A program made the position numbers and the translations under genes. From an uncultured bacterium (GTDB taxonomy: Bacteria > Bacteroidota > Bacteroidia > Chitinophagales > Chitinophagaceae): DNA of 40,556 nucleotides. A model generated the notes under the pieces. That model searched no databases. It saw nothing but the letters and a program-made list of their open reading frames with translations, and was not told the DNA's origin. Position 1 is the first letter of the stretch. Each line of letters begins with the position of its first letter. The DNA lies in assembly GCA_903951405.1 (NCBI GenBank), contig CAJBBV010000142.1:1-40556 (forward strand), read 5' to 3'. Shown here piece by piece: positions 15,689 through 23,895 of the stretch.

Positions 15689-16165
15689 ATGAAAAGACCA
15701 TGGAACAGGGTTGATCTTCCCGTGTATAGCATTAGTTCAACTTTCCAAACTGAAGAAAATATGCACATTTGCACTTATGTGTCTGCAGTCAGTATGACAC
15801 CTAAAAGAATGATGGTTGCCATCTACAAAGGAACCAAAACACTCGAGATAACGTCAAAGAATTCTACCATGATTTTGCAGCTCCTTAGTGAGAAACAATA
15901 CAATCTGATTAACTTACTAGGACAACATTCAGGCTTCACTACTAATAAAGTAGAAAGATTAAAAAAACGCAACCTCATTAAATCATGGAAAAATTTCTCA
16001 GTCCTTAAAGATGCCTTGTCATATTTAGAATTAAACACAATTGATCGAATAGACGCAGGCGACCACATCCTCCATATTTGTGATGTACTAAGTTTTTGCA
16101 ATAACCTACCGGGGGAACCTTTAACTTTGGACTTACTGAGAAAAAAGAAATTAATAAGAGGTTGA
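15689..16165 (+). CDS. flavin reductase-like (FMN-binding split barrel) protein
   Basis: This 158-aa protein resembles flavin reductase-like/split-barrel proteins. KRPWNRVDLPVYSISSTFQTEENMHICTYVSAVSMTPKRMMVAIYKGTKTLEI fits the strand with N-x-x-T/S-x-x-S and the P-x-x-x-x-V-a-i pattern of the family. A later segment (STMILQLLSEKQYNLINLLGQHSGFTTNKVERL) fits the a-V-n-l-L...v..lg..SG...dKf pattern. It is shorter than typical flavin reductases, and its C-terminal half is weakly conserved. The redox partner and substrate are unknown; haem- or pyridoxamine-oxidase-like functions are alternatives. Start 15689 is chosen over 15653 because of the promoter and the good MKRPWNRVDLP N-terminus. A 10-bp hairpin follows its stop. 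Confidence 0.7.
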   Translation: MKRPWNRVDLPVYSISSTFQTEENMHICTYVSAVSMTPKRMMVAIYKGTKTLEITSKNSTMILQLLSEKQYNLINLLGQHSGFTTNKVERLKKRNLIKSWKNFSVLKDALSYLELNTIDRIDAGDHILHICDVLSFCNNLPGEPLTLDLLRKKKLIRG

Positions 16166-16167
16166 AA

Positions 16168-16200
16168 TTAGAACAACTCTATTTTTAAGTGTTGTTCTAA
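16168..16200 (+). terminator. hairpin after the flavin reductase-like gene
   Basis: A perfect 10-bp inverted repeat (TTAGAACAAC/GTTGTTCTAA) with a 13-nt AT-rich loop begins 3 nt after the stop codon. There is no following T run, so it may protect the 3' end or act as a weak terminator. Confidence 0.4.
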
Positions 16201-16231
16201 CATTCAATCTTAAAACACAAAAAAGTTTGTT

Positions 16232-16747
16232 ATGAGTACAAAAAAATCTGCCGACTCAAAGGTCATCATGACAGAATTAGTATTTCCAAATGATACAAAT
16301 TTTTACGGCAATTTAATGGGAGGAAGGCTCATGTATTGGATGGATACGGCCGCAGCCATGTCTGCAGGGAAGCATTGCAATACTCCAGCGGTTACTGTAT
16401 CTGTAGATAATATCTCTTTTGAAGCTTCAATAAAATTGGGGAATGTAGTGCACATTGAAGCACAAGTAAGCAGAGTGTTCAATACATCGATGGAAATTCA
16501 TATTATGGTATGGGGAGAGGATCTCACACAACAATATAAATACAAAAGCAATGAAGCATACTTCACTTTTGTAGCCTTAGACCCGAACGGAAATCCACGC
16601 CCAGCTCCACATTGTGAGCCAGAAACAGCTGAAGAAATAAAAAATTTCGACGGGGCGTTAAGAAGAAGACAGCTTAGGCTTGTCTTAGCCAAAAAAATGA
16701 AGCCTGAAGAAGCTACAGAATTAAAAGCCCTTTTTATAAAAGACTAG
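16232..16747 (+). CDS. acyl-CoA thioesterase (hotdog fold, YciA/BACH type)
   Basis: This 171-aa protein hydrolyses acyl-CoA thioesters to free fatty acid and CoA in the cytoplasm. MTELVFPNDTNFYGNLMGGRLMYWMDTAAAMSAGKHC is the typical start of the hotdog domain, with the catalytic Asn and Asp region. VTVSVDNISFEASIKLGNVVHIEAQVSRVFNTSMEIHIMVWGED and YFTFVALDPNGNPRPAP complete it. Chain-length specificity cannot be read from sequence. The listed start adds MSTKKSADSKVI before the core; an ATG at 16268 is an alternative. It stands 66 nt after the flavin reductase-like gene and converges on the PlsC-like acyltransferase with a 10-nt gap. Confidence 0.9.
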   Translation: MSTKKSADSKVIMTELVFPNDTNFYGNLMGGRLMYWMDTAAAMSAGKHCNTPAVTVSVDNISFEASIKLGNVVHIEAQVSRVFNTSMEIHIMVWGEDLTQQYKYKSNEAYFTFVALDPNGNPRPAPHCEPETAEEIKNFDGALRRRQLRLVLAKKMKPEEATELKALFIKD

Positions 16748-16757
16748 CGATTAAAAT

Positions 16758-17570
16758 TTAGTGGCTGTTAATTGCTGCTGCTACCCGATGATGCTTGCCC
16801 ATAAGCATATATTGTTTGCTCTGTTCAATAGCGTCCATCACTTTATCCATTATTTCCTCTACTCCTTCAGTATAATTAATATGTAACGGCGCCTTAAATT
16901 GTACAGTTAATAAAGTTCCTTTTTTCTTAAAGCGTAATCCTTTTCGATCGAATGCCCTCCAAAAGCCATTAATCACAACAGGAATAACTACCGGCTTTGT
17001 TTCTTTAATAATATGCGCGGTACCTTTTCTTCCTGGCGCAAATGGACGAGTTGTGCCTTGGGGGAAGGTTATGACCCAGCTCTTTTTTAATGCCTCATAA
17101 ATTTTACTATAATCATTTGAATCAACCTCCCGCTTAACATCTTTTCCGCCAGACCTCCATGTCCGCTTTATTGAAATAGCACCTCCTAGGCCCAATAGTC
17201 GACTCACCAAGCTCTCTTTCATGGTCTCTTCTGCCGCAACAAAATTGACGCTACTGAATGGATTAAGCAAATAATATGGCAATCCCAATTTATTCATCTT
17301 CTTCCATTTCACAGCGCAAAATATATGTATGAATGCAATGACATCAGCAAAGTAAGTTTGATGATTACTTACAAACAATACATTTCGGTCTGGTAGATTC
17401 TTAAGATGCTCAGTTCCGCTTACTTTCAGTCGATTAACGATCATTAAACCTGGATATGTAAATAAACCAACAAGAGCATATAGCGCTTTTCTAATCAGTG
17501 TAGAGTGCTTTAAGGAATTATAAAACATAGTGTTAAGATAGTCATTAATAGAATAAAGAGCCCTGCTCAT
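16758..17570 (-). CDS. PlsC-like lysophospholipid acyltransferase, atypical motifs
   Basis: This 270-aa protein belongs to the PlsC family (LPLAT superfamily), which moves an acyl group to lysophosphatidic acid or a related lysolipid at the inner membrane. A hydrophobic segment lies at about 30-46. Motif I is SNHQTYFAD: His70 and Asp76 are separated by five residues, where the usual H-x4-D has four. Motif III reads FPQGTTRPFAPGRKG with Gln171 in place of the usual Glu of FPEGT. Motif IV (PVVIPVVINGFWRAF) is present. The deviations suggest another acyl acceptor rather than housekeeping PlsC; an ornithine- or glycine-lipid O-acyltransferase is one possibility. It diverges from the HAD gene and faces the thioesterase gene. 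Confidence 0.78.
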   Translation of the reverse strand: MSRALYSINDYLNTMFYNSLKHSTLIRKALYALVGLFTYPGLMIVNRLKVSGTEHLKNLPDRNVLFVSNHQTYFADVIAFIHIFCAVKWKKMNKLGLPYYLLNPFSSVNFVAAEETMKESLVSRLLGLGGAISIKRTWRSGGKDVKREVDSNDYSKIYEALKKSWVITFPQGTTRPFAPGRKGTAHIIKETKPVVIPVVINGFWRAFDRKGLRFKKKGTLLTVQFKAPLHINYTEGVEEIMDKVMDAIEQSKQYMLMGKHHRVAAAINSH

Positions 17571-17583
17571 CAGAGATCCTGAT

Positions 17584-17591
17584 CAAAAATA
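17584..17591 (-). promoter_or_regulatory. -7 box of the PlsC-like gene promoter
   Basis: The minus strand reads TATTTTTG, a perfect TAnnTTTG, 13 nt before the ATG. A TTTG lies upstream at 17610-17607 with a 15-nt spacer, shorter than the norm. Confidence 0.45.
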
Positions 17592-17619
17592 CACCCCTCA
17601 TTCTTTCAAATGAATGCTC

Positions 17620-17627
17620 GATATTTG
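17620..17627 (+). promoter_or_regulatory. -7 box of the HAD phosphatase gene promoter
   Basis: GATATTTG has one mismatch to TAnnTTTG, 16 nt before the ATG at 17644. It overlaps the alternative in-frame ATG at 17614 and so argues against that start. Confidence 0.35.
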
Positions 17628-17643
17628 CAAGAATAAAAAAATT

Positions 17644-18306
17644 ATGGCACTTACTACTGCAATATTTGATATGGATGGATTGATTATAGACTCCGAACCA
17701 TTATGGTACGAAGCTGCGGTTGAGGTAATGAATGAATTCAATGTATCCATTGACCAAGAAGCATACAATACTACAACCGGTCTTCGAACTAAAGAATTCT
17801 TGCATTACTGGTTTAGTATGCACAATATAAACCTCGGCGAAATTGATTATTATGAGAAAAAAATTACAGACATCGTCATTTCAAAAGTAAATGAAGGTGG
17901 TACAACTATGGATGGGGTTCACCATGCATTGCAATTGATAAAAGACCATGGTATCAAAATTGGCCTTGCTAGCTCTTCCCCAATGGCATTAATTGAAACA
18001 GTTCTTTCAAAAACAGGTTTAAGGAATGTCTTCACCATAACCACGTCGGCAGAACATCTACCTTACGGCAAGCCTCACCCACAAGTATATTTAGATTGTG
18101 CTCAATCGCTAGGCAGCGAGGCAACATCATGCTTCTGCTTGGAAGACTCATTTAATGGGATGCTGGCTGCAAAATCAGCCAGAATGAAATGCATTGTCGT
18201 ACCTCACCCTGCACAGTTTAATGAAGGCAGGTGGCAAGCTGCTGACCTTAGCTTAAATTCATTAACAATGCTAACGAGTAAGAACTTAGCAGATTTAAAT
18301 AAATAA
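17644..18306 (+). CDS. HAD-family sugar phosphatase (HxpB/beta-phosphoglucomutase-like)
   Basis: This 220-aa HAD hydrolase starts with motif I AIFDMDGLIIDSEPLW; the first Asp is the nucleophile and the second the acid/base. An alpha-helical C1-type cap follows at about 20-85. Motif II is GLASSSPMALIE, the Lys of motif III lies in LPYGKPHPQVYLDCAQSLG, and motif IV is CFCLEDSFNGMLAAKSA. This is the arrangement of 2-deoxyglucose-6-phosphate/hexitol phosphatase (HxpB) and beta-phosphoglucomutase relatives; the substrate is probably a small sugar phosphate. The ATG at 17644 (MALTTAIFDMDG) is chosen over 17614, which lies within the promoter region. It converges on rpsA with a terminator in the 49-nt gap. 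Confidence 0.88.
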   Translation: MALTTAIFDMDGLIIDSEPLWYEAAVEVMNEFNVSIDQEAYNTTTGLRTKEFLHYWFSMHNINLGEIDYYEKKITDIVISKVNEGGTTMDGVHHALQLIKDHGIKIGLASSSPMALIETVLSKTGLRNVFTITTSAEHLPYGKPHPQVYLDCAQSLGSEATSCFCLEDSFNGMLAAKSARMKCIVVPHPAQFNEGRWQAADLSLNSLTMLTSKNLADLNK

Positions 18307-18335
18307 AAAAGGTCCTGCAATCACTGCAGGACCTT
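18303..18335 (-). terminator. intrinsic terminator of rpsA
   Basis: A perfect 11-bp stem (18309-18319 with 18325-18335) and 5-nt loop is followed on the minus strand by TTTTTATTTATTT. It starts about 20 nt after the rpsA stop. In the plus direction the tail is not U-rich. Confidence 0.9.
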
Positions 18336-18355
18336 GATATGTTTTAGAAAAAGAA

Positions 18356-20176
18356 TTATTTAGATTCTTCTCCGTCTTCCATTTTTTTCTTGAGTTCAGC
18401 AAGTACTCCAAGATCTCCAAGAGTTGTTTTTTCAACTTTACCTTGAATGTCCTTAACAGCTTTTTTAGTTTTAGCTGCATCGGCTTTTTTCTCTTTTACT
18501 ACTGCTTCTTTCTCTTCCGCAATCACTTGTTCCCAAATGCGTGCGTGGCTTAAAACAATTCGCTTTTCATTGCGATCAAATTCGATTACCACGAATTGAA
18601 TTGTCTCATCTGCGCCTACTGTTTTACCATCTTCTTTTGCAAGATGACGAGCAGGTGCAAAGCCCTCAAGACCATAAGGAAGCTGAACTACAGCACCTTT
18701 ATCATCTTTTTTCACAACTGTTCCTTCGTGAATTGAACCAATTGCAAATGTTTCTTGAAGTGAATTCCAAGGATCTTCCTCAAGCTGCTTGTGTCCAAGC
18801 TGAAGCTTACGGTTTTCCTTATCGATATTCAAAATCATCACATCGATTTGGCTACCTGATTTCACAAATTCAGTTGGGTGGTTAAATCGCTTTAACCAAC
18901 TTAGATCACTGATGTGTATCATTCCACCAATACCTGATTCTAGTTCAACAAACACGCCATACGGAGTGATATTTTTCACTAGACCTGCATGACGACTGCC
19001 TACAGGGAATTTATCTTCAATGATGCTCCAAGGATCAGAAGTGAGTTGCTTAATAGACAAACTCATTTTTCTGCTATCCTTATCAAGTGTAACTACTTTT
19101 GCTTCATACTCATCGCCCAACTTGAAGAACTCCTTAGCATTCACAGGTGTGTTTGCCCATGTTATTTCACTTACGTGAACAAGTCCTTCAACTCCAGGTG
19201 TGATTTCTAAGAATGCACCATAATCTTCAATATTAACCACTTTGCCTTTTACGGTTGCACTTTCTTGAATGTCTTCAGAAAGTGTATCCCAAGGATGAGG
19301 AGTCAACTGCTTAAGACCAAGGCTGATTCTGCGTTTCTCGTCATCAAAGTCGAGAACCACCACATTAAGTTTTTGATCAAGCTTAAGCACTTCAGTAGGA
19401 TGGTTAATACGACCCCAACTGATGTCTGTAATATAGAGTAGACCATCAACACCGCCAAGATCAAGGAATGCTCCAAAGTCTGTGATGTTTTTGATAGTAC
19501 CCTCAAGTACTTGTCCTTTCTCAAGTTTACCCATGATCTCAGCACGTTGTGCTTCGATATCACTTTCAATAAGCGCTTTGTGTGAAACAACTGCATTCTT
19601 AATGGTCTCGTTAACCTTAACCACTTTAAACTCCATTGTCTTTCCAACAAATTGGTCGTAGTCAGTAACAGGCTTAACATCAATTTGAGATCCAGGTAAG
19701 AATGTTTCCATACCCATGATATCAACGATAAGTCCACCCTTAGTTTTGCTTGTAACAAAACCAGTAACCACTTCACCAGATTTGTGCATTTCCACAATAC
19801 GCTCCCATGCACGAGAGATACGGGCTTGCTTACGACTAAGATGTAGATGTCCTTCTCTGTCCTCTTTTTCTACGACCATTACCTCTACGACATCTCCTGT
19901 CTTAAGACCATGCAAATCCCTGAACTCATTTAATGAAATAAGTCCATCGCTTTTAAACCCGATGTTGATAACAACATCTGTCTTAGTTAGGCCTACTACA
20001 ATACCTTGAACCATCTCACCATCGGTGATTTGTTTGAAGGTACCTTCATAAACCGCATCGTACTTTTGTTGCTCTTCGTTGTTGTAACGGGCAACATTTC
20101 TCTTGTCAATGCTCCAATCGAAATCATCGTGTGCGGAAACAGTTGACGGGTTAACTAGTGTGTTGTTTTCTTCCAC
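18356..20176 (-). CDS. rpsA: 30S ribosomal protein S1
   Basis: This 606-aa RNA-binding protein recruits mRNA to the 30S subunit. Six S1 (OB-fold) repeats are visible at about 50-115, 133-200, 218-286, 303-371, 390-456 and 475-545. The central ones are the most regular (KNITDFGAFLDLGGVDGLLYITDISW; VNIEDYGAFLEITPGVEGLVHVSEITW; KNITPYGVFVELESGIGGMIHISDLSW), and a Lys/Glu-rich tail ends the protein. The start codon is GTG, preceded by a strong GGAGG 9 nt upstream, which is notable in a phylum where such sites are rare. It has its own promoter with a transcript leader of about 55 nt, and a strong terminator. Confidence 0.97.
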   Translation of the reverse strand: MEENNTLVNPSTVSAHDDFDWSIDKRNVARYNNEEQQKYDAVYEGTFKQITDGEMVQGIVVGLTKTDVVINIGFKSDGLISLNEFRDLHGLKTGDVVEVMVVEKEDREGHLHLSRKQARISRAWERIVEMHKSGEVVTGFVTSKTKGGLIVDIMGMETFLPGSQIDVKPVTDYDQFVGKTMEFKVVKVNETIKNAVVSHKALIESDIEAQRAEIMGKLEKGQVLEGTIKNITDFGAFLDLGGVDGLLYITDISWGRINHPTEVLKLDQKLNVVVLDFDDEKRRISLGLKQLTPHPWDTLSEDIQESATVKGKVVNIEDYGAFLEITPGVEGLVHVSEITWANTPVNAKEFFKLGDEYEAKVVTLDKDSRKMSLSIKQLTSDPWSIIEDKFPVGSRHAGLVKNITPYGVFVELESGIGGMIHISDLSWLKRFNHPTEFVKSGSQIDVMILNIDKENRKLQLGHKQLEEDPWNSLQETFAIGSIHEGTVVKKDDKGAVVQLPYGLEGFAPARHLAKEDGKTVGADETIQFVVIEFDRNEKRIVLSHARIWEQVIAEEKEAVVKEKKADAAKTKKAVKDIQGKVEKTTLGDLGVLAELKKKMEDGEESK

Positions 20177-20185
20177 TATTAAATT

Positions 20186-20190
20186 CCTCC
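20186..20190 (-). promoter_or_regulatory. strong ribosome binding site of rpsA
   Basis: GGAGG on the minus strand, 9 nt before the GTG start, supports that non-ATG start. Few other genes in the window have a comparable Shine-Dalgarno sequence; rpsH is one. Confidence 0.7.
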
Positions 20191-20237
20191 TTTTGTTTAA
20201 ATTTCAGCACTGTTTTATCAGGCTGATTTGGGGATGG

Positions 20238-20245
20238 CAAAGGTA
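20238..20245 (-). promoter_or_regulatory. -7 box of the rpsA promoter
   Basis: The minus strand reads TACCTTTG, a perfect TAnnTTTG, followed by CCATCCCC, much like the rpsL and rpsJ promoters. The -33 half is weak (TTCG-like). Confidence 0.6.
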
Positions 20246-20319
20246 ATGGAATTATGCAATTCTTTCGAAAAATTAGTTCTTTTTTGGACGAAAATTAGGC
20301 CAAATACAGGCCAAAATGC

Positions 20320-21609
20320 TTATTGGGCGATATTCCTTAGCGCCAAACTTAATTTATCTAACTCCTTCAGAGAAGTATATACATTCGGGGTTATCCGTAC
20401 ACCATGAATGTTTTGCCAATTTATACCAACAGTATGTATTTTATACTTAGTAAATAGTTCGCCTGAAACCTCTTCGGGTTTTATTCCATCTATTGAAATA
20501 TTGGCAATAGCACAAGACATGCTAGGTGCATTAGACTGAAGAAATGATACACGAGGCAGCCCTTTTAGTTGATCTACCCAGTAGTTTTTTAAAAATCGAA
20601 GCCGCGCTTCTTTCCTTTTTGCACCAATCATGTCATGAAAATCTACAGCAGCACCTATAGCCATCTCAGAAGCAAAAGAACGTGTTCCCAAGGATTCAAA
20701 CTTTCTGATATCCGTACCATCTGGCTCATTATTTGATAAGAGCGCCCATACTTTATTGATTTTATCTTTTTTCACATACATTAAACCACTTCCAAAAGGC
20801 GCGCCCATCCATTTATGTAATGAAGATGCAAAATAGTCGCAACCCAACTCAGGAATAGAAAAATCAAAATGAGCTAAGGTGTGCGCACCATCGCATATCA
20901 CTTCAATACCTCGACTATGAGCAATATCGGCGATTTTACGAACCGGTAAAATTTGACCAGTCCAATTGATAAGATGAGTAATCATCACAATTTTAGTGCG
21001 GGCTGTAAATGCCTGAGTATAAAAATCTACAATATCATGCTCATGTTCAATAGGTAAGGGTAAGTCTACCCATATTAATTTAATACCGTCCCGCTTCTCT
21101 CGTTGCTTCCATGCATTAATCATGTTTGGATAATCTTGACGAGTTAAGACGACTTCATCTCCTGATTTAAGATTCAATCCAAAAATGATTGTATTTAATC
21201 CTTCTGTTGCATTTCGATTTATGGCAATTTCTTCTTTATCGCAACCACAAACAGCTGCAAGTTTCTCCCTTAAAGGCTCACGTCCTTGGTCAAGAATTTG
21301 CCACATGAAATAAGATGGTGCTTCATTGCAATACTGATAATTACGTATGTGCGCATCTTGAACAACCTTTGGCTGTGGAGAAACACCCCCATTATTTAAA
21401 TTTATTATCGTTGGACTTACCGTATAGGCTTCTCGAACCCATCCCCAAAAATCTTCATCAGTAGCAAAAGATGAACTGTCTTGAATACCAACTGATGAAC
21501 GTTGAATCGCTTCAGCAGCAAAAGAAGGATTGGCAGCATGAAGGAAAGGCAAACCAGTCATTGCCCCAGAAAAAAGACGAATGAAATTACGACGTGATTT
21601 ATGTGTCAT
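20320..21609 (-). CDS. Tat-exported class V aminotransferase-fold PLP enzyme
   Basis: This 429-aa protein belongs to the class V aminotransferase/cysteine desulfurase/isopenicillin N epimerase group. It begins with a twin-arginine signal, THKSRRNFIRLFSGAMTGLPFLHA, then AANPSFAAEA, so it is probably folded with its PLP and exported. NLNNGGVSPQPKVVQDAH, INRNATEGLNTIIFGL, VICDGAHTLAHFDFS and the PLP Lys in YFASSLHKWMGAPFGSG define the fold. The Cys loop of true desulfurases is not evident, so an epimerase-like or lyase-like reaction is more likely; the substrate is unknown. It lies 69 nt after the flavoprotein gene and 143 nt before rpsA. Confidence 0.83.
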   Translation of the reverse strand: MTHKSRRNFIRLFSGAMTGLPFLHAANPSFAAEAIQRSSVGIQDSSSFATDEDFWGWVREAYTVSPTIINLNNGGVSPQPKVVQDAHIRNYQYCNEAPSYFMWQILDQGREPLREKLAAVCGCDKEEIAINRNATEGLNTIIFGLNLKSGDEVVLTRQDYPNMINAWKQREKRDGIKLIWVDLPLPIEHEHDIVDFYTQAFTARTKIVMITHLINWTGQILPVRKIADIAHSRGIEVICDGAHTLAHFDFSIPELGCDYFASSLHKWMGAPFGSGLMYVKKDKINKVWALLSNNEPDGTDIRKFESLGTRSFASEMAIGAAVDFHDMIGAKRKEARLRFLKNYWVDQLKGLPRVSFLQSNAPSMSCAIANISIDGIKPEEVSGELFTKYKIHTVGINWQNIHGVRITPNVYTSLKELDKLSLALRNIAQ

Positions 21610-21678
21610 TCAATTTAGTTTGATGCAGGATCATCCTTCACCACATCAAGTTATGAAATAAATTCAGGTTGTGCTGTA

Positions 21679-22938
21679 CTAACTTTTGACAGAGGATACT
21701 TTAGCTGTGATGTCTTCTGCAACAATCCAACCACTAGACCACGCATGCTGAAAATTATATCCCCCGGTTATACCATCAACATTCAGTACTTCTCCTGAAA
21801 AATACAAACCTGGATATAATTTACTTTCTAAGGTAGCCTGATGAATTGCTTCAATCTTTATGCCGCCAGCAGTCACAAACTCTTCTTTAAATGTAGTTTT
21901 CCCTTTTACACTATATACATCATTGCAAATATTTTTTGCTAACAAATTGCTTGCTGCAGATGGGATATTAGCCCAACTAATATCTGGTTTTATGGTAGAC
22001 TTCTCAAGTAAATAATTCCATAAGCGTCCCGGAATGTCAAATGGATTTTTATTTCCAACTAGTTGCCGTGCAATTTCAATACGCTTTGTTTTAATTAATT
22101 CCAACATAGCGCTCTCATGAAATTCTGGAGCCCAATTTAGGCTTACATCAAATGCATAATCAAGTTCATTCAATTCCTTTGCCGCTCGAGACGACATTTT
22201 TAAAATTGCTGGCCCACTCAATCCCCAATGGGTAATCAAGACAGGCCCTCTTTCTTGAAGCTTTAGTTTTGAGATTTTCAACATCGCATCTGGGCTAGCG
22301 ACCCCCATGAGTTGGTGAAGCTTGCTATCGAGAATATTAAATGTAAAAAGTGAAGGGACCGGAGGCTCAATATCTATGCCTATTTGCTTCAACCATTCGA
22401 ATCCAGACTCCTTTGAATGACCTCCCGTAGCAATACAAACAAAATCTGCATGAATATTTTCTACTTCATTAAGGCCATATTTCACCTCTAAATCAAACCC
22501 ATCAGCCATTTTTCTTATCTGAAGAACGTCAGTTTGTAATTTTATTTCCACCTTGTACTTTTCTGCTTCATGCATCAAGCAATCTATGACTGACTGAGAT
22601 TTGTCAGATTCAGGAAACATTCTACCATCAGACTCTACCTTCAATTGCACGCCTCTGAGTAAAAACCAATTTTGAGTATCCTGACTAGAAAACCGATACA
22701 ATGATTTTTTCATAAAATTTTTACCGCGTGGATAAGCCTCAATCATATCACTCACGGCTTCAGAATAATGCGTCACATTACAACGGCCACCACCACTAAC
22801 TTTAACTTTAGAAAGCAACTTATTTGTTTTCTCCAATATCACTACATCAAGTGTTGGATTCATTTGTGCAGCATTTACTGCACAGAAAAAACCTGACGCT
22901 CCCCCACCAACTACAATTAATTTTTTTCTGGTACTCAT
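21679..22938 (-). CDS. BaiN/HI0933-type FAD-dependent oxidoreductase
   Basis: This 419-aa flavoprotein is of the HI0933/YhiN/BaiN family. The FAD dinucleotide motif is IVVGGGASGFFCAVNAA at the N-terminus, followed by the family hallmark KVKVSGGGRCNVTHYS. CIATGGHSKESGFEWLKQIG, GPVLITHWGLSGPAILKMSSRAA and the C-terminal FVTAGGIKIEAIH and GEVLNVDGITGGYNFQHAWSSGW are further family blocks. Some relatives have been linked to bile-acid C7 reduction, but for most, including this one, the physiological substrate is unknown. It may be cotranscribed with the downstream aminotransferase-fold gene (69 nt). It lies 155 nt downstream of map, where infA and the alpha-operon genes are often found. Confidence 0.88.
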   Translation of the reverse strand: MSTRKKLIVVGGGASGFFCAVNAAQMNPTLDVVILEKTNKLLSKVKVSGGGRCNVTHYSEAVSDMIEAYPRGKNFMKKSLYRFSSQDTQNWFLLRGVQLKVESDGRMFPESDKSQSVIDCLMHEAEKYKVEIKLQTDVLQIRKMADGFDLEVKYGLNEVENIHADFVCIATGGHSKESGFEWLKQIGIDIEPPVPSLFTFNILDSKLHQLMGVASPDAMLKISKLKLQERGPVLITHWGLSGPAILKMSSRAAKELNELDYAFDVSLNWAPEFHESAMLELIKTKRIEIARQLVGNKNPFDIPGRLWNYLLEKSTIKPDISWANIPSAASNLLAKNICNDVYSVKGKTTFKEEFVTAGGIKIEAIHQATLESKLYPGLYFSGEVLNVDGITGGYNFQHAWSSGWIVAEDITAKVSSVKS

Positions 22939-23093
22939 GATAGTCGCAAGATCAATATATCAATCTAAAATAATTGATAGTGTCATTAAAAAATATAAAA
23001 AAATCAAATGCAATTTAAAAAGATGCAAATAAAATTAATATGTTACCCTTAAAGTTATGATATTGAAGGCAGGAGGAAAAAATTCAACTTCGA
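22939..23093. other. gap between map and the flavoprotein gene
   Basis: This 155-bp AT-rich gap contains no ORF for infA, rpmJ or another small ribosomal protein in any frame I read. No strong terminator hairpin follows map. On the minus strand TTTATTTG (around 23028) is one mismatch from a -7 box and could serve the flavoprotein gene. Confidence 0.4.
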
Positions 23094-23894
23094 TTAATAA
23101 TCGCCAACTAAATTACTATTGGACTTCTCATTCAAGATTATCTGATCGAAATTTGATAGCACATCAGCTTTCCCCTTCTTGATGCATATAGTGTGCTCGT
23201 AGTGAGCAGAAAACTTACCGTCTTTAGTTCTTACTGTCCAACCATCCTCATCATAAAACACATCTTTTGTACCAAGGTTAATCATGGGTTCAATGGCAAT
23301 TACCATGCCTTCTTTCAATTTTGGGCCTGTGCCTTTCTTGCCGAAATTTGGCACTTGAGGGTCTTCATGCAAATGACGTCCTAATCCATGCCCAACCAAT
23401 TCACGTACAACACCAAGATGATGTTTTACCTCAGCAAAATCTTGAATAGCAAAGGATATATCACCAACTCGATTACCCACGTGCGCCTTATCTACTCCTA
23501 ACAATAATGAGGTTCTGGTTACTTGCATCAATAGTTTATGTTCATCAGCAATAGGTGCTACACCGAATGTATAGGCGCTGTCGCCATGAAATCCGTTTTT
23601 ATAAACACCTACGTCTATTGATACCAAGTCGCCTTCTCTGATTTCTTTGTTTGTAGGAAACCCATGCACTACAGCATCGTTTACAGAAATACAGGTTGCG
23701 AAAGGATAACCTTTATAATTTTTAAAAGAAGGGACTGCTTTTTGATCAAGGATGAATTCATCAGCTCGTTGATTTAGAGCTAACGTAGTAACTCCTGGTT
23801 TAAGAATTGATGCTAGCTCAGCTAGTGTTTGACTAACCAAGAGTGCACTCTCACGGATTAATTCGATCTCCGCAGCATTCTTAAGTTGAACCAT
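23094..23894 (-). CDS. map: methionine aminopeptidase, type I
   Basis: This 266-aa metalloenzyme removes the initiator Met from new proteins. The five metal ligands are visible: two Asp in VSIDVGVYKNGFHGDSAYTFG, His in GHGLGRHLHEDPQVPNFG, Glu in VIAIEPMINLG and Glu in HYEHTICI. The ATG at 23894 (MVQLKNAAEIELIRESALLVSQ) is preferred: it follows the secY stop by 1 nt (TAATATG) and gives the standard type I N-terminus. A longer frame to 23942 would overlap secY by 47 nt. It is the last gene of the ribosomal cluster here, and no recognisable terminator follows. Confidence 0.95.
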   Translation of the reverse strand: MVQLKNAAEIELIRESALLVSQTLAELASILKPGVTTLALNQRADEFILDQKAVPSFKNYKGYPFATCISVNDAVVHGFPTNKEIREGDLVSIDVGVYKNGFHGDSAYTFGVAPIADEHKLLMQVTRTSLLLGVDKAHVGNRVGDISFAIQDFAEVKHHLGVVRELVGHGLGRHLHEDPQVPNFGKKGTGPKLKEGMVIAIEPMINLGTKDVFYDEDGWTVRTKDGKFSAHYEHTICIKKGKADVLSNFDQIILNEKSNSNLVGDY

Positions 23895-23895
23895 A

